This document shows, in pieces, positions 16,580 through 24,868 of a stretch of DNA of 64,000 nt (positions within the stretch are counted from its first letter, which is position 1; each line of letters begins with the position of its first letter). Source of the stretch: Arthrobacter gallicola (GTDB taxonomy: Bacteria; Actinomycetota; Actinomycetes; Actinomycetales; Micrococcaceae). Location: positions 359,160 through 423,159 of the forward strand of contig NZ_JACSQD010000001.1 of NCBI RefSeq assembly GCF_014836775.1. Direction: 5' to 3'. A program made the translations under genes and the position numbers. The notes below the pieces were generated by a model that searched no databases, was not told the origin of the DNA, and was given only the letters and a program-made list of their open reading frames with translations.

Positions 16580-17038
16580 ATGAAACGTAAACCCAGGGAT
16601 GACACAGGATCTGCCGATCCTCCGGACACCGGGGACTGGCAGCAGGTTTTGGCGCACCGCACAGCCGCAGCCGACCGTTCCGACGCCGCGGCACGGTTCC
16701 GGGACGCGGGGCTGGACCCATCGGAAGTCGACGCCGTTCTGCGGGACGGGGGAGACGCCCTCTTCGCAGCGGCGGCCGGGCCCGACCCGGACTGGGCCGA
16801 ACCCTTTGGCGGGTTGAAGGCCGCTGCGCTGCTGGCCGCGGAGCTCAGCTCGCTGGCCGCAGCACTCAATTCCCGCGCGTCCGGAATCCGGTCCGCGGCG
16901 GTGGCGCTGCTGCTGGAGGATTACAGCGCCGTTTCCGTAGCCCGTGAACTGGGCATCTCCCGGCAGAAGGTCTATGAGGTTGGCCGTGCGGGATTCAAGC
17001 CGCCGTATGTTGAAACCGTGCCCTGGAAGCGATCATGA
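16580..17038 (+). CDS. Small HTH protein, first gene of the ABC exporter operon
   Basis: A 152-aa acidic, Ala-rich protein. The C-terminal 40 or so residues (EDYSAVSVARELGISRQKVY) read as a helix-turn-helix with recognition helix SRQKVYEVG; the rest (two helical blocks, DAAARFRDAGLDPSEVDAVLRDGG and LAAELSSLAAALNSRASG) may be an effector or dimer region. A DNA-binding regulator of its own operon is the simplest reading, but I cannot name the family. ATG 16580 is preferred over the in-frame 16544 because of the promoter spacing. Its last four bases overlap the next gene (ATGA). Confidence 0.7.
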   Translation: MKRKPRDDTGSADPPDTGDWQQVLAHRTAAADRSDAAARFRDAGLDPSEVDAVLRDGGDALFAAAAGPDPDWAEPFGGLKAAALLAAELSSLAAALNSRASGIRSAAVALLLEDYSAVSVARELGISRQKVYEVGRAGFKPPYVETVPWKRS

Positions 17039-17754
17039 GCAGCATGCGTGAACACGTAGAGCTGCCGGAAGAAGGCAGCCAGCGCCTGGTCCATCCACTG
17101 GACCAGGCCGATGCCCGGCGCCCGTTCCTGCGTTCTCTGTGGCTGGGGGAGGCCGCCACCCCCCAGTTCTTTTTTCTGGCTGTGGCCATCCTGTGGTCGG
17201 TGAGCAACAACGTCGTGATACCCGCCGTCGCCGTCCTGCCGGCCACCGTGCTGGCAGGACTCACGGCCCGGAAGCAACAGACGGATGCCTGGTCCTATAT
17301 TCCCCGGCGGCGCCAGGACCTGGCACGCCCGCTTCCGGCGGCCTGGACCGTTGCATCTGCCGCCTTTCGGGCCGCTGAACTGTTCCTGGGGCTGCTTATT
17401 GTCTGCATCCGTTTCAGCGGCGGCGGGCTGCCGGACGGCGTCGCGGCCTGGAGCGTCGGAGCAGGTGCGGGGATTGTGCTGCTGATGACGGCGGAACTCA
17501 TCTGGCGCCGCAGATCAGCACAGCAGAGCGGGGAATCTGCCCCCATGCCCTGGCCCCAGATCTTCAGTCTCGCCGCCGTGGCGGGTGCGCTGCTGTTCGC
17601 TGCAGCGGCCCTCCGGGGAGCCGGGGCCGTCTGGCGGCCCGCGGACCTGCTGGCCGGCGCGGCTGTCATGGTGGGCGTGCAGCTGGGCTGGTGGCTCCTG
17701 CAGGCCCCGCGGCGGACGGAGGCAACTCCAACACAGGAGGAGGGAAAACCATGA
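17035..17754 (+). CDS. Hypothetical membrane protein of the ABC operon
   Basis: A 239-aa protein with a hydrophilic N-terminus and about six membrane segments (FFFLAVAILWSVSNNVVIPA; FRAAELFLGLLIVCIRF; GAGAGIVLLMTAELIW; IFSLAAVAGALLFAAAAL; AAVMVGVQLGWWLL). No known domain. ATGA overlaps at both ends (17035 with the HTH gene, 17751 with the ATPase gene) tie it to the exporter; it could be a second membrane subunit or a sensor for the HTH protein. Confidence 0.75.
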   Translation: MSSMREHVELPEEGSQRLVHPLDQADARRPFLRSLWLGEAATPQFFFLAVAILWSVSNNVVIPAVAVLPATVLAGLTARKQQTDAWSYIPRRRQDLARPLPAAWTVASAAFRAAELFLGLLIVCIRFSGGGLPDGVAAWSVGAGAGIVLLMTAELIWRRRSAQQSGESAPMPWPQIFSLAAVAGALLFAAAALRGAGAVWRPADLLAGAAVMVGVQLGWWLLQAPRRTEATPTQEEGKP

Positions 17755-18497
17755 GCACTGCGGTCATCGACGTTCAGAACCTGGCGGTCCGGCTCGCCGG
17801 AAAGCCCGTGCTGCGGGACGTCAGTTTCACGGTCGGGAAGGGCGAGATCCTTGGTCTTCTTGGCCCCAACGGCGCAGGGAAGAGTACGACGGCGGAATGC
17901 CTCACCGGTGCGCTGCGGCCCGAGTCCGGCAGGGTCCGGGTTTCGGGCCTCGATCCGCACCGGCACCCGGCCGAGACCCGGAAGACGGTTGGCTACCAGC
18001 TGCAGTCAGCGCAGCTCCCGCCCGCCCTGCGGGTCCGCGAAGCCATTGAGCTTTTCGCATCCTTCTATCCGGCACCGCAGGACGTGCCGGTGCTGCTGGA
18101 CGCCGTCGGCCTGGGCAGTGCCTGGGCAACACCGTATGGGCGCCTGTCCGGAGGCCAGCAGCAGCGGCTCTCCATCGCGCTGGCACTGGTCGGCAATCCG
18201 CGCATTGTGGTGCTGGACGAACTGACCACCGGACTGGATCCGGAAGGCCGGCGGGACATCCTGCACCTCATTCGCCGGATGCGGGAGGAAGGCCTCAGCG
18301 TCGTGCTGATCACGCATTTTATGGACGAAGCACAGCGGCTGTGTGACCGGGTGGCCGTGATATACAACGGCAGAACCTTTGCCGCCGGCACGCCGCAGGA
18401 ACTCGTGGCTGCCGCGCGGCGGCAGGACCCGGCTGTCCAGGACCTTGCCGACGCCTACCTCGGGCTGCTGGAAACGCAACGGAGGAACCCGTCATGA
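17751..18497 (+). CDS. ABC-2 type exporter, ATP-binding protein
   Basis: A 248-aa ATPase of the DrrA/CcmA-like group that drives export of drugs, peptides or lipids with an ABC-2 permease. Walker A GPNGAGKST (about residue 39), Q-loop YQLQSAQLPP, signature LSGGQQQRLS, Walker B IVVLDELTTGLD and H-loop LITHFMDEAQR are all intact. ATG 17751 sits in an ATGA overlap with the upstream gene and follows GGAGG. The ATPase stop overlaps the permease start. Substrate unknown. Confidence 0.93.
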   Translation: MSTAVIDVQNLAVRLAGKPVLRDVSFTVGKGEILGLLGPNGAGKSTTAECLTGALRPESGRVRVSGLDPHRHPAETRKTVGYQLQSAQLPPALRVREAIELFASFYPAPQDVPVLLDAVGLGSAWATPYGRLSGGQQQRLSIALALVGNPRIVVLDELTTGLDPEGRRDILHLIRRMREEGLSVVLITHFMDEAQRLCDRVAVIYNGRTFAAGTPQELVAAARRQDPAVQDLADAYLGLLETQRRNPS

Positions 18498-19267
18498 CAG
18501 ACCCCGCAATGACCCGCCGGAGCCCCTCCGCCTCAACAGCCCTGCTGAAGACCGAAACCAGGCTCTTCCTCCGGAATCCCGTAGCCCTGTTTATGGCCCT
18601 CGGCTTCCCTGCGGCCCTGCTGCTCCTGCAGGGGCTGCTGATTCCCGGGACCCGCACTCCGCTGAACGGCCCGGGATCTCCCACCGCCCTGGACCTCTTC
18701 GTGCCCATGGCACTATGTGTGGTTGCCGCGAGCGTAGGCCTGACCAACCTGCCGTCAACGCTCGGGGGGTACCGGCAACTGGGGCTGTTCCGCCGGCTCG
18801 GTGCCACGCCGGCCGGTGCGCACCGGGTCCTCACGGCTCAGCTGGTGGTCAGTGCCGCCTCGCTGCTGTTGGGGGCCGCTGTGGCCGCCGGAATCGCAGT
18901 GCTCGCGCTCGGAGCCCAGGCCCCGCGGCTGCCCTTCGCCGCTGTAGGGATCTTCCTGCTGGCCGCGCTTTCCATGCTCGCGCTGGGCGCCGTCATCGGA
19001 GCCCGGACCAAAAGCGCCCAGGCCGCCAACGGTTTAGGCACGCTGGCGCTGTTTGCTTCACTGTTCTTCGCCGGGGTCTGGACCCCGGGGCCGCTGATGC
19101 CTGAGCCTTTCGCCTCCATGGCGGCCTTCACCCCGCTCGGTGCGGCAACCGAAAGCCTGACGGCCGCGTGGTACGGCGACCCGGTGGATCCGCTGCCGCT
19201 GGCGGTGATGGCGGTCTGGACCGGCGGCTGTGCGCTGCTGGCTGTCCGGCTCTTCCGCTGGCGCTAG
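18494..19267 (+). CDS. ABC-2 type exporter, permease
   Basis: A 257-aa six-helix ABC-2 permease. The first helix (PVALFMALGFPAALLLLQGLLI), the large first loop, the cytoplasmic GGYRQLGLFRRLGATPAGAHRV segment and the four-helix remainder follow the DrrB/YhgE pattern. It starts inside the stop of the ATPase gene (ATGA), so ATPase and permease are made together. No cargo-specific domain is present. Confidence 0.92.
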   Translation: MTDPAMTRRSPSASTALLKTETRLFLRNPVALFMALGFPAALLLLQGLLIPGTRTPLNGPGSPTALDLFVPMALCVVAASVGLTNLPSTLGGYRQLGLFRRLGATPAGAHRVLTAQLVVSAASLLLGAAVAAGIAVLALGAQAPRLPFAAVGIFLLAALSMLALGAVIGARTKSAQAANGLGTLALFASLFFAGVWTPGPLMPEPFASMAAFTPLGAATESLTAAWYGDPVDPLPLAVMAVWTGGCALLAVRLFRWR

Positions 19268-19357
19268 GGCCTCTTCCGCGGGTGCCCGGGTTCCTTTCAC
19301 AGGTGCCGGGGTCTCTTCCGCAGGCGCAGGGCGGGGCTGCGGGGCTCCGTGCTGGTG

Positions 19358-19780
19358 TCAGCCGTCCGAACCGGGGGCGCTGATGCTTACCATCCAGCTC
19401 GTGCCGAAACGGTCATCGAGCATTCCGAAGGTATCGCCCCACGGTGCCTGCTCCAGCGGCAGGACCATCGTCCCGCCGTCCAGGAGCCGGTCCCAGTAGC
19501 CGCGCAGCTCCTCACCGTCGTCGCCGCTCAGGGAGATCGAGTAGCTGCTGCCCTCATCCAGGTTCATGCTGTTCGGTGTATCGGAGGCCATAAGGATGAA
19601 TCCGCTGTCCGTGGTCAACTGCGAATGCATGATCTTGTCGCCTTCCGCCGGGTCCTCACTGGCATTCATTTCCGCGAAGGATGTGCTCTCCAGCGTGCCG
19701 CCGAAGACGCTCTGATAGAAGGCCATGGCTTCAGCGGCATTGTCCCGGAAGCTCAGATAGGGGTTCATGGTGCTGGTCAT
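19358..19780 (-). CDS. PhnB-like VOC family protein
   Basis: A 140-aa vicinal oxygen chelate-fold protein of the PhnB/3-demethylubiquinone-methyltransferase-like group. MNPYLSFRDNAAEAMAFYQSVFGG is the typical first beta-alpha unit, and WGDTFGMLDDRFGTSWMVSI the last strand pair. Most members are uncharacterised and bear no phosphonate or ubiquinone function despite the names. It converges with the exporter operon. Confidence 0.88.
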   Translation of the reverse strand: MTSTMNPYLSFRDNAAEAMAFYQSVFGGTLESTSFAEMNASEDPAEGDKIMHSQLTTDSGFILMASDTPNSMNLDEGSSYSISLSGDDGEELRGYWDRLLDGGTMVLPLEQAPWGDTFGMLDDRFGTSWMVSISAPGSDG

Positions 19781-19896
19781 GGCGAAGTCCCTTCGATCAC
19801 GGATCAGGACGGATGCGCGGTTGCAGCCGGTTGGAAAAAAGTATGGCGGCTAAGCCGGGTCCAGCGGAAGGGGATCCCCTAAACCGCTGCCCGGGG

Positions 19897-19902
19897 TAGC
19901 CT
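19897..19902 (+). promoter_or_regulatory. -10 element for a leaderless ligD-polymerase mRNA
   Basis: TAGCCT ends six bases before the ATG at 19909, placing the expected transcription start on the start codon. No -35 stands out. Confidence 0.45.
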
Positions 19903-19908
19903 GCCTGC

Positions 19909-20928
19909 ATGGCAGCCAAAGCAACAACCATTTCTGTCCCCGGACCCGGCGGCAGCCGCGAGGTCCGGATTTCCAGTCCCGACCGCGTGCTGTGGCCGGA
20001 ATCCGGATTCACGAAGCTGGACCTGGCCCAGTACATCTGCGCCGTGGGGCAGGCCTTCGTCGCAGCGAACGGGGACCGGCCCCTTTCCCTGCAGCGGTTT
20101 CCAGGGGGAATCGACGGCGAGCAGTTCTTCTCGAAGAACCCGCCCAAGGGTGCTCCGGACTATGTGCGGGACGTGATGGTGGTTTATCCCAGCGCGCGCT
20201 CGCATCCGCAGCTGGTCATCGATGAGCCGGCTGCCGCCGTCTGGGCAGTGCAGATGAATACCGTGGTGTTCCACCCCTGGCCCTCCCGGGCCGAAAATTC
20301 AGACAACCCCGACCAGCTGCGCATCGACCTGGATCCGCAGCCAGGAACCGATTTCGACGACGCCGTCCCGGCGGCGCTGGCGCTGCGGGACGTCCTGGCG
20401 GAGGCCGGGCTCACCGCTTACATCAAGACCTCCGGGAACCGCGGGCTGCACGTGTTCGCGCCGATCGAGCCGGTGCACGAGTTCCAGGATGTGCGGCACG
20501 CCGTGATCGCCGCAGCCCGGGAACTGGAGCGGCGGATGCCCCAGGAAGTGACGACGTCGTGGTGGAAGGAGGAACGCGGAGAGAAGGTCTTCGTGGACTT
20601 CAACCAGGCGAACCGCGACCGCACCATGGCGGGTGCCTACAGTCCGCGCGCCCTGCCGCATGCCCCGGTCTCCACGCCCATCACCTGGGATGAACTCGAA
20701 ACCGTGGACCCCAGGGCCTTTACCGTCCAGATTGTCCCGGCGCGTTTGGCCGCCACCGGGGACCCGTGGGCCGGGTTCGGTGAGAATCCGGGAACCATTG
20801 ACACCCTTCTGGCGTGGTGGCAGCGGGATCTGGACTCCGGGCTGGGGGAGCTGCCTTTCCCTCCGGACTATCCCAAAATGCCCGGAGAGCCGCCGCGGGT
20901 GCAGCCCAGCCGGCGGAAGATGGAATGA
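19909..20928 (+). CDS. Stand-alone LigD polymerase domain (non-homologous end joining)
   Basis: A 339-aa archaeo-eukaryotic primase-type polymerase, the PolDom of LigD, which fills gaps and adds ribonucleotides at double-strand breaks. The metal site RIDLDPQPGTDFDD carries the two catalytic Asp residues; SGNRGLHVFAPI, VFVDFNQANRDRTMAGAYS and the C-terminal PEDYPKMP-like stretch are conserved. No ligase or phosphoesterase domain is attached, unlike the Pseudomonas enzyme; a separate LigC-type ligase is at 35.9 kb. No Ku gene is in the window. Confidence 0.93.
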   Translation: MAAKATTISVPGPGGSREVRISSPDRVLWPESGFTKLDLAQYICAVGQAFVAANGDRPLSLQRFPGGIDGEQFFSKNPPKGAPDYVRDVMVVYPSARSHPQLVIDEPAAAVWAVQMNTVVFHPWPSRAENSDNPDQLRIDLDPQPGTDFDDAVPAALALRDVLAEAGLTAYIKTSGNRGLHVFAPIEPVHEFQDVRHAVIAAARELERRMPQEVTTSWWKEERGEKVFVDFNQANRDRTMAGAYSPRALPHAPVSTPITWDELETVDPRAFTVQIVPARLAATGDPWAGFGENPGTIDTLLAWWQRDLDSGLGELPFPPDYPKMPGEPPRVQPSRRKME

Positions 20929-21048
20929 CCGCAGTTCCACACGAACCGGCAAGTATGTGTGCAGGATCACATTGGCTTCCGGGAAGCTGACGGGGATCAG
21001 CTGTGTTGGTAATGGTGGAATCTTCAACCGAAAGAAAGTTGTTTCCCC

Positions 21049-21669
21049 ATGACCAGTGGCACCACCCAGACCCAGGACGAGTACGTCGTCGACAGCGCTG
21101 CCCTCGACACGCTTTTCCTGGAAGCCCGCACGGCAAATACCTTCAGTGACGAGCCGGTCACCGAAGAGCAGATGCGCGCCATCTATGACCTCACCAAGAT
21201 GGGGCCCACCTCCATGAACATCCAGCCGATGCGGATCACCTGGGTCCGTTCCGGCGAGGCACGCGAGCGCCTCGTCAAGCACATGGCAGAAGGCAACAAG
21301 GACAAGACTGCCAGCGCACCGCTGGTAGCCGTCCTGAGCTTCGACACCGAGTGGCACGAGGGCTTCCCCACCTTCTTCCCGCACGCCGCTGAGCGCAAGG
21401 CAATGTTTGACGGCAACGAAGAGCTGCGCACCGTGATGGGCAACAACAACGCCCACATGCAGGCCGCCTACTTCATCATGGCCGTACGCTCCGTCGGGCT
21501 GGCCGCCGGTCCCATGGGTGCCTTTGACGCCGCAGGCATCGATGCCGAGTTCCACGCCGGCACCACCCAGCGCACCTTCCAGGTCGTCAACATCGGCAAG
21601 CCGGGCGAGAACCCCTGGTTCGACCGCCTGCCGCGTTACGACTACGACGCCGTCACCGTGACGGTCTAA
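21049..21669 (+). CDS. RutE/HadB-like nitroreductase family protein
   Basis: A 206-aa FMN-dependent nitroreductase-fold protein, close to malonic semialdehyde reductase RutE: ALDTLFLEARTANTFSDEPV, YDLTKMGPTSMNIQPMRI and GPMGAFDAAGIDAEF are the markers. RutE acts in pyrimidine breakdown, but no rut genes are nearby, so the physiological substrate is open; these enzymes are also annotated as general reductases. RBS GAAAGAAAG is about 10 bases upstream. A terminator follows. Confidence 0.88.
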   Translation: MTSGTTQTQDEYVVDSAALDTLFLEARTANTFSDEPVTEEQMRAIYDLTKMGPTSMNIQPMRITWVRSGEARERLVKHMAEGNKDKTASAPLVAVLSFDTEWHEGFPTFFPHAAERKAMFDGNEELRTVMGNNNAHMQAAYFIMAVRSVGLAAGPMGAFDAAGIDAEFHAGTTQRTFQVVNIGKPGENPWFDRLPRYDYDAVTVTV

Positions 21670-21697
21670 CGCTTCACGATCTTCCGCAGGAATTGGG

Positions 21698-21742
21698 GAA
21701 GGGCCGGAACCGCCGCCATTCAGGCAGCGGTCCCGGCCCTTC
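21698..21742 (+). terminator. Hairpin terminator after the nitroreductase gene
   Basis: A 16-bp stem with one mismatch (21698-21713 with 21727-21742, core GAAGGGCCGG) and a 13-base loop, followed by TTCTG, lies about 30 bases past the stop. Confidence 0.7.
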
Positions 21743-21859
21743 TGCTGTGTGGCGGCCGGGGCGGCACAGGACCAGGAACCTGCGCAGCAGGAGAAGGCAG
21801 CACCCCGGCACGGGATAGAATTGGCGCGAAACTCCGCTACCCCACACCAGGAGGCGACC

Positions 21860-22672
21860 TTGCCCCGGAAACGCCGGCCGAACAAGTACGTTTACCGCAC
21901 GATCGTTTTAGCGGGAGTCGCCGCGGTCAAGGCCTTCCGCGTCAAGGTGATTCCCTCCGGGCTGGAGAATCTGCCGGCGGATGAAGTAATCCGTGGCCTG
22001 AACCGCGAGGTTGCACCGGGCAGAGGCGCGGTGGTGGCTATTACCCACTTCGGGTACCTGGACTTTGTCTTCGCGGAGTATCTGCTGTGGAAGCAGCTGA
22101 AAGTCCACATGCGTTTCCTCGTCACGAAAAAAGCCGCCCGGAAGAAGTTCGTGGCCGCCGTCTGTGACTGGTGCGAGCACGTGGTGGTGGACCGGTCCGA
22201 CGGAGCTGCGGCCTACGCAGAATCGGTGGAGAAACTGCACCGGGGCGACTATCTGGCTGTGCTCCCCGAGGCCGGCGTGAGCCGCAGCTTCACGGTCCGG
22301 CAGCTCAAGACAGGTGCCGTCCGCATGGCCGCGGAGGCAGACGTGCCGATCATCCCCGTGTCGGTCTGGGGCGGGCATCGAATGCTGACCCGCGGACACG
22401 GCCTTGGCTTCAAGGCAGTCTGGAAGACCCCGGTGCGGATTCATGTTGGTGCACCGGTGACCGTTGACCCTTCAGCTTCGGTGCTGGAGGAGACGGCGCG
22501 CCTGCAGGAGATTCTGCAGGCCGGCATTGACGAATGCATCGACACCTACCCGGAACAGCCGCCGGCTGGCGCCTGGTGGATGCCCGTGAGCCGCGGCGGT
22601 TCCGCCATGACGCCCGAGGAGCAGGTGGCCTTGGACGAGGCGGACCGCGCCAAGTACAAGATCACCGGCTGA
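21860..22672 (+). CDS. PlsC-type 1-acyl-glycerol-3-phosphate acyltransferase
   Basis: A 270-aa lysophospholipid acyltransferase. The HX4D catalytic motif is HFGYLD in AITHFGYLDFVFAEYLL (about residue 60); the acceptor-binding block is VLPEAGVSRSF, where the usual FPEGTRS becomes PEAGVSRS. A weak hydrophobic N-terminus could anchor it to the membrane. TTG at 21860 is chosen as start because AGGAGG lies five bases before it; the frame opens earlier (21749) but the added residues are low-complexity. The altered acceptor motif leaves the exact acyl acceptor uncertain. Confidence 0.85.
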   Translation: MPRKRRPNKYVYRTIVLAGVAAVKAFRVKVIPSGLENLPADEVIRGLNREVAPGRGAVVAITHFGYLDFVFAEYLLWKQLKVHMRFLVTKKAARKKFVAAVCDWCEHVVVDRSDGAAAYAESVEKLHRGDYLAVLPEAGVSRSFTVRQLKTGAVRMAAEADVPIIPVSVWGGHRMLTRGHGLGFKAVWKTPVRIHVGAPVTVDPSASVLEETARLQEILQAGIDECIDTYPEQPPAGAWWMPVSRGGSAMTPEEQVALDEADRAKYKITG

Positions 22673-22716
22673 CCGGCACCGGCTGCTCCAGGCCGTCGCC
22701 ACTGCAGGGTCAGGAG

Positions 22717-23502
22717 CTAGGCTGCCGGAGCTGTCTGGACGACGTCGATGACCCTGCGGAGTCCGGCCAGTGCCTTTGCCGGCAGTCCGGCGTCGCTGAG
22801 CAGGTAATCCACGGCAGAGACCGGTGCGATCTGGGACAGTCCGGTAATTCCCCACTTGGTGTGATCTGCGAGGACCGCCACCTGGGCTGCACAGGCCATG
22901 AAGGCTTGGTTTGTCTGTGCCTCGAGCATGTTCGGAGTGGTGAATCCGTCCTCAAGGGTGAACCCGTGAACCCCCATAAAACACAGATCCACGTGAAGCT
23001 GACTGAGGCCAGCCAGCGCAAGCGGCCCCACGAGCGCATCTGAGGGGGTGCGGACTCCACCGGTGAGTATCACGCTCTGACTGGAGTTATCAGCCTGCCA
23101 AAGGACATCCGCAATCCGGGGGGAGTTCGTCACCACTGTCAGGTCCTGGATCCCGGAGAGGCGTTCTGCCAGCGCGAAAGTCGTGGTCCCGGAGTTCAGC
23201 GCTATGGCCATGCCCGGGCGAATCATGGACAGAGCCAGGCCGGCGATTGAAAACTTCTCCACTGCCTCGCGCTGGAGCTTCGCAGCGAAGCCCGGCTCCA
23301 GGCTGGTCGCCGCAGCCTCACGGGTCGCCCCGCCATGCACCTTGACCAGCGTGCCCCGTGCCTCCAACTCGGTGAGGTCCCTGCGGATGGTCATGTCTGA
23401 GACGCCCAGAGCAGCGGCGAGCTCGTTCACACGCACCTGTCCGTTGGCGTTCAGCCGGTCAACGATCTGCTGCTGGCGCTGGGCCGGGAGCATTTCCGCC
23501 AT
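22717..23502 (-). CDS. DeoR/GlpR family transcriptional regulator
   Basis: A 261-aa sugar-phosphate-responsive repressor. The N-terminal winged helix is RQQQIVDRLNANGQVRVNELAAALG followed by the recognition helix SDMTIRRDL; the C-terminal part (IALNSGTTTFALAERL, VTNSPRIA) is the DeoR sensor domain. It is divergent from galT by 175 bp, a layout in which DeoR proteins control the neighbouring sugar operon. AAGGAGAGAC precedes ATG 23502. An earlier in-frame start (23529) lacks an RBS. Confidence 0.92.
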   Translation of the reverse strand: MAEMLPAQRQQQIVDRLNANGQVRVNELAAALGVSDMTIRRDLTELEARGTLVKVHGGATREAAATSLEPGFAAKLQREAVEKFSIAGLALSMIRPGMAIALNSGTTTFALAERLSGIQDLTVVTNSPRIADVLWQADNSSQSVILTGGVRTPSDALVGPLALAGLSQLHVDLCFMGVHGFTLEDGFTTPNMLEAQTNQAFMACAAQVAVLADHTKWGITGLSQIAPVSAVDYLLSDAGLPAKALAGLRRVIDVVQTAPAA

Positions 23503-23560
23503 GTCTCTCCTTGGGTAGGAAATACACAATGCCAGTCCAAGGGGTCCAAATCAACACAAT

Positions 23561-23618
23561 CGAACATTCACAGCTATTGTCACGGTGATTTGTGGTGTAG
23601 TTTGTGAGTTCTTGTTCG
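23561..23618. promoter_or_regulatory. Candidate operators in the deoR-galT divergent promoter
   Basis: CGAACA (23561-23566, followed by TTCACA) and its complement TGTTCG (23613-23618, preceded by TGTGAGTTCT) form an inverted pair 52 bases apart in the AT-rich gap. DeoR-family proteins often bind short TGTTYG-type half sites, so these are plausible operators. Confidence 0.4.
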
Positions 23619-23677
23619 TTCTGCCGCCCAGTGCTGACCTTCCACTGGGCACTGCCGTCGATTTAAAGGAAACGCAC

Positions 23678-24868
23678 ATGGCAAACCGCGTCACCAACCG
23701 CCCCGCTCCCGTGCGCAGCCTTTTGGCAGATGGCCGCGAGCTGCTCTACTTCTTCGACCGGGGCCAGGATCCGGACCACGGTCCGCTTGCGCCGGACGGC
23801 CGGGACCTGCCGCCGCGTCCAGCGACACCGGAGCTGCGCTACGATCCGCTGCTCGGAGAATGGGTTTCCTATGCCAAGCACCGGCAGTCACGCACACACT
23901 TGCCGCCGGCAGCCGAATGCCCGCTGTGCCCCTCGGCGCCGGAGCGTGCCACTGAAATACCGGCCTCCGGCTACGACGTCGCGGTCTTCGAGAACCGTTT
24001 TCCAGCCTTTGGGCCGGGCACCGGGGAAGAAATTCCTGCGGCTTCGGACGGGAGCGCACCCGCCGCCGGGCGCTGTGAAGTGGTTGCTTTCTCGGCTGAC
24101 CATGGTGCTTCCTTTCCCGGGCTGAACCGGGAACGGGTCCGTACTGTGATTGATGCCTGGACGCACCGCACTGCCGAGCTGTCCAGGCTTCCGGGCGTCA
24201 GCCAGGTCTTCATCTTTGAGAACCGCGGCCCGGAAATCGGCGTGACACTGCACCATCCGCACGGCCAGATCTATGCCTATCCGTTTACCACGCCACGGAC
24301 GCTCACCCAGCTGGCCTCGGCCGTGCGGCACCAGGCGAGGACCGGCAGGGCCCTCTTTTCCGACCTGCTCGCCGGCGAGCTGGCCGACGGAAGACGAATC
24401 GTCGCACGGGGCCGGTACTGGACCGCTTATGTGCCCTACGCCGCCAGGATGCCCGTGGAGGTCCACCTTGTACCGCACCGCCACGTGGCGGATCTGCCTG
24501 CGCTCACCGACTCAGAACGTGAAGAACTCTCAGGGGTGTATCTTAATGTCCTCCAGCGGGTGGAAGCCCTCTATGCAACGCCCACGCCCTACATTGCCGC
24601 GTGGTACCAGGCACCGGTAGACCATCCGGACCGGGAACTCTACCGGCTCCATCTGCAGGTCACGTCTCCGCGGCGGGCGGAGAACAAACTGAAATACCTC
24701 GCCGGATCGGAGGCAGCTATGGGTGCTTTTGTCGGAGACGTGATTCCCGAGGAGGCGGCCCGGCGCCTGCGCGATGCCCTGCCGCCCTTCAATGCGCCCC
24801 CGGGTGATGGAACGACCGCCGGAGGTCCCTCCCTCACCGCAGCGGCCAGCCCGGGGCGGCCGGCATGA
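23678..24868 (+). CDS. galT: Galactose-1-phosphate uridylyltransferase GalT
   Basis: Leloir pathway enzyme transferring UMP from UDP-glucose to galactose-1-phosphate. The 396-aa protein has the nucleophile motif HHPHGQIYAYPF (HPHGQ), the first zinc motif ECPLCPS, and the second-half RAENKLKYLAGSE and QAPV segments. AAAGGA precedes ATG 23678; the frame is open upstream but those 31 residues lie in the promoter. Its ATGA overlap with galK shows an operon. Confidence 0.95.
   Translation: MANRVTNRPAPVRSLLADGRELLYFFDRGQDPDHGPLAPDGRDLPPRPATPELRYDPLLGEWVSYAKHRQSRTHLPPAAECPLCPSAPERATEIPASGYDVAVFENRFPAFGPGTGEEIPAASDGSAPAAGRCEVVAFSADHGASFPGLNRERVRTVIDAWTHRTAELSRLPGVSQVFIFENRGPEIGVTLHHPHGQIYAYPFTTPRTLTQLASAVRHQARTGRALFSDLLAGELADGRRIVARGRYWTAYVPYAARMPVEVHLVPHRHVADLPALTDSEREELSGVYLNVLQRVEALYATPTPYIAAWYQAPVDHPDRELYRLHLQVTSPRRAENKLKYLAGSEAAMGAFVGDVIPEEAARRLRDALPPFNAPPGDGTTAGGPSLTAAASPGRPA

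Noticed and set aside
19358..19780. Ubiquinone methyltransferase
   Set aside because: The database name for this VOC group is misleading; there is no methyltransferase fold.
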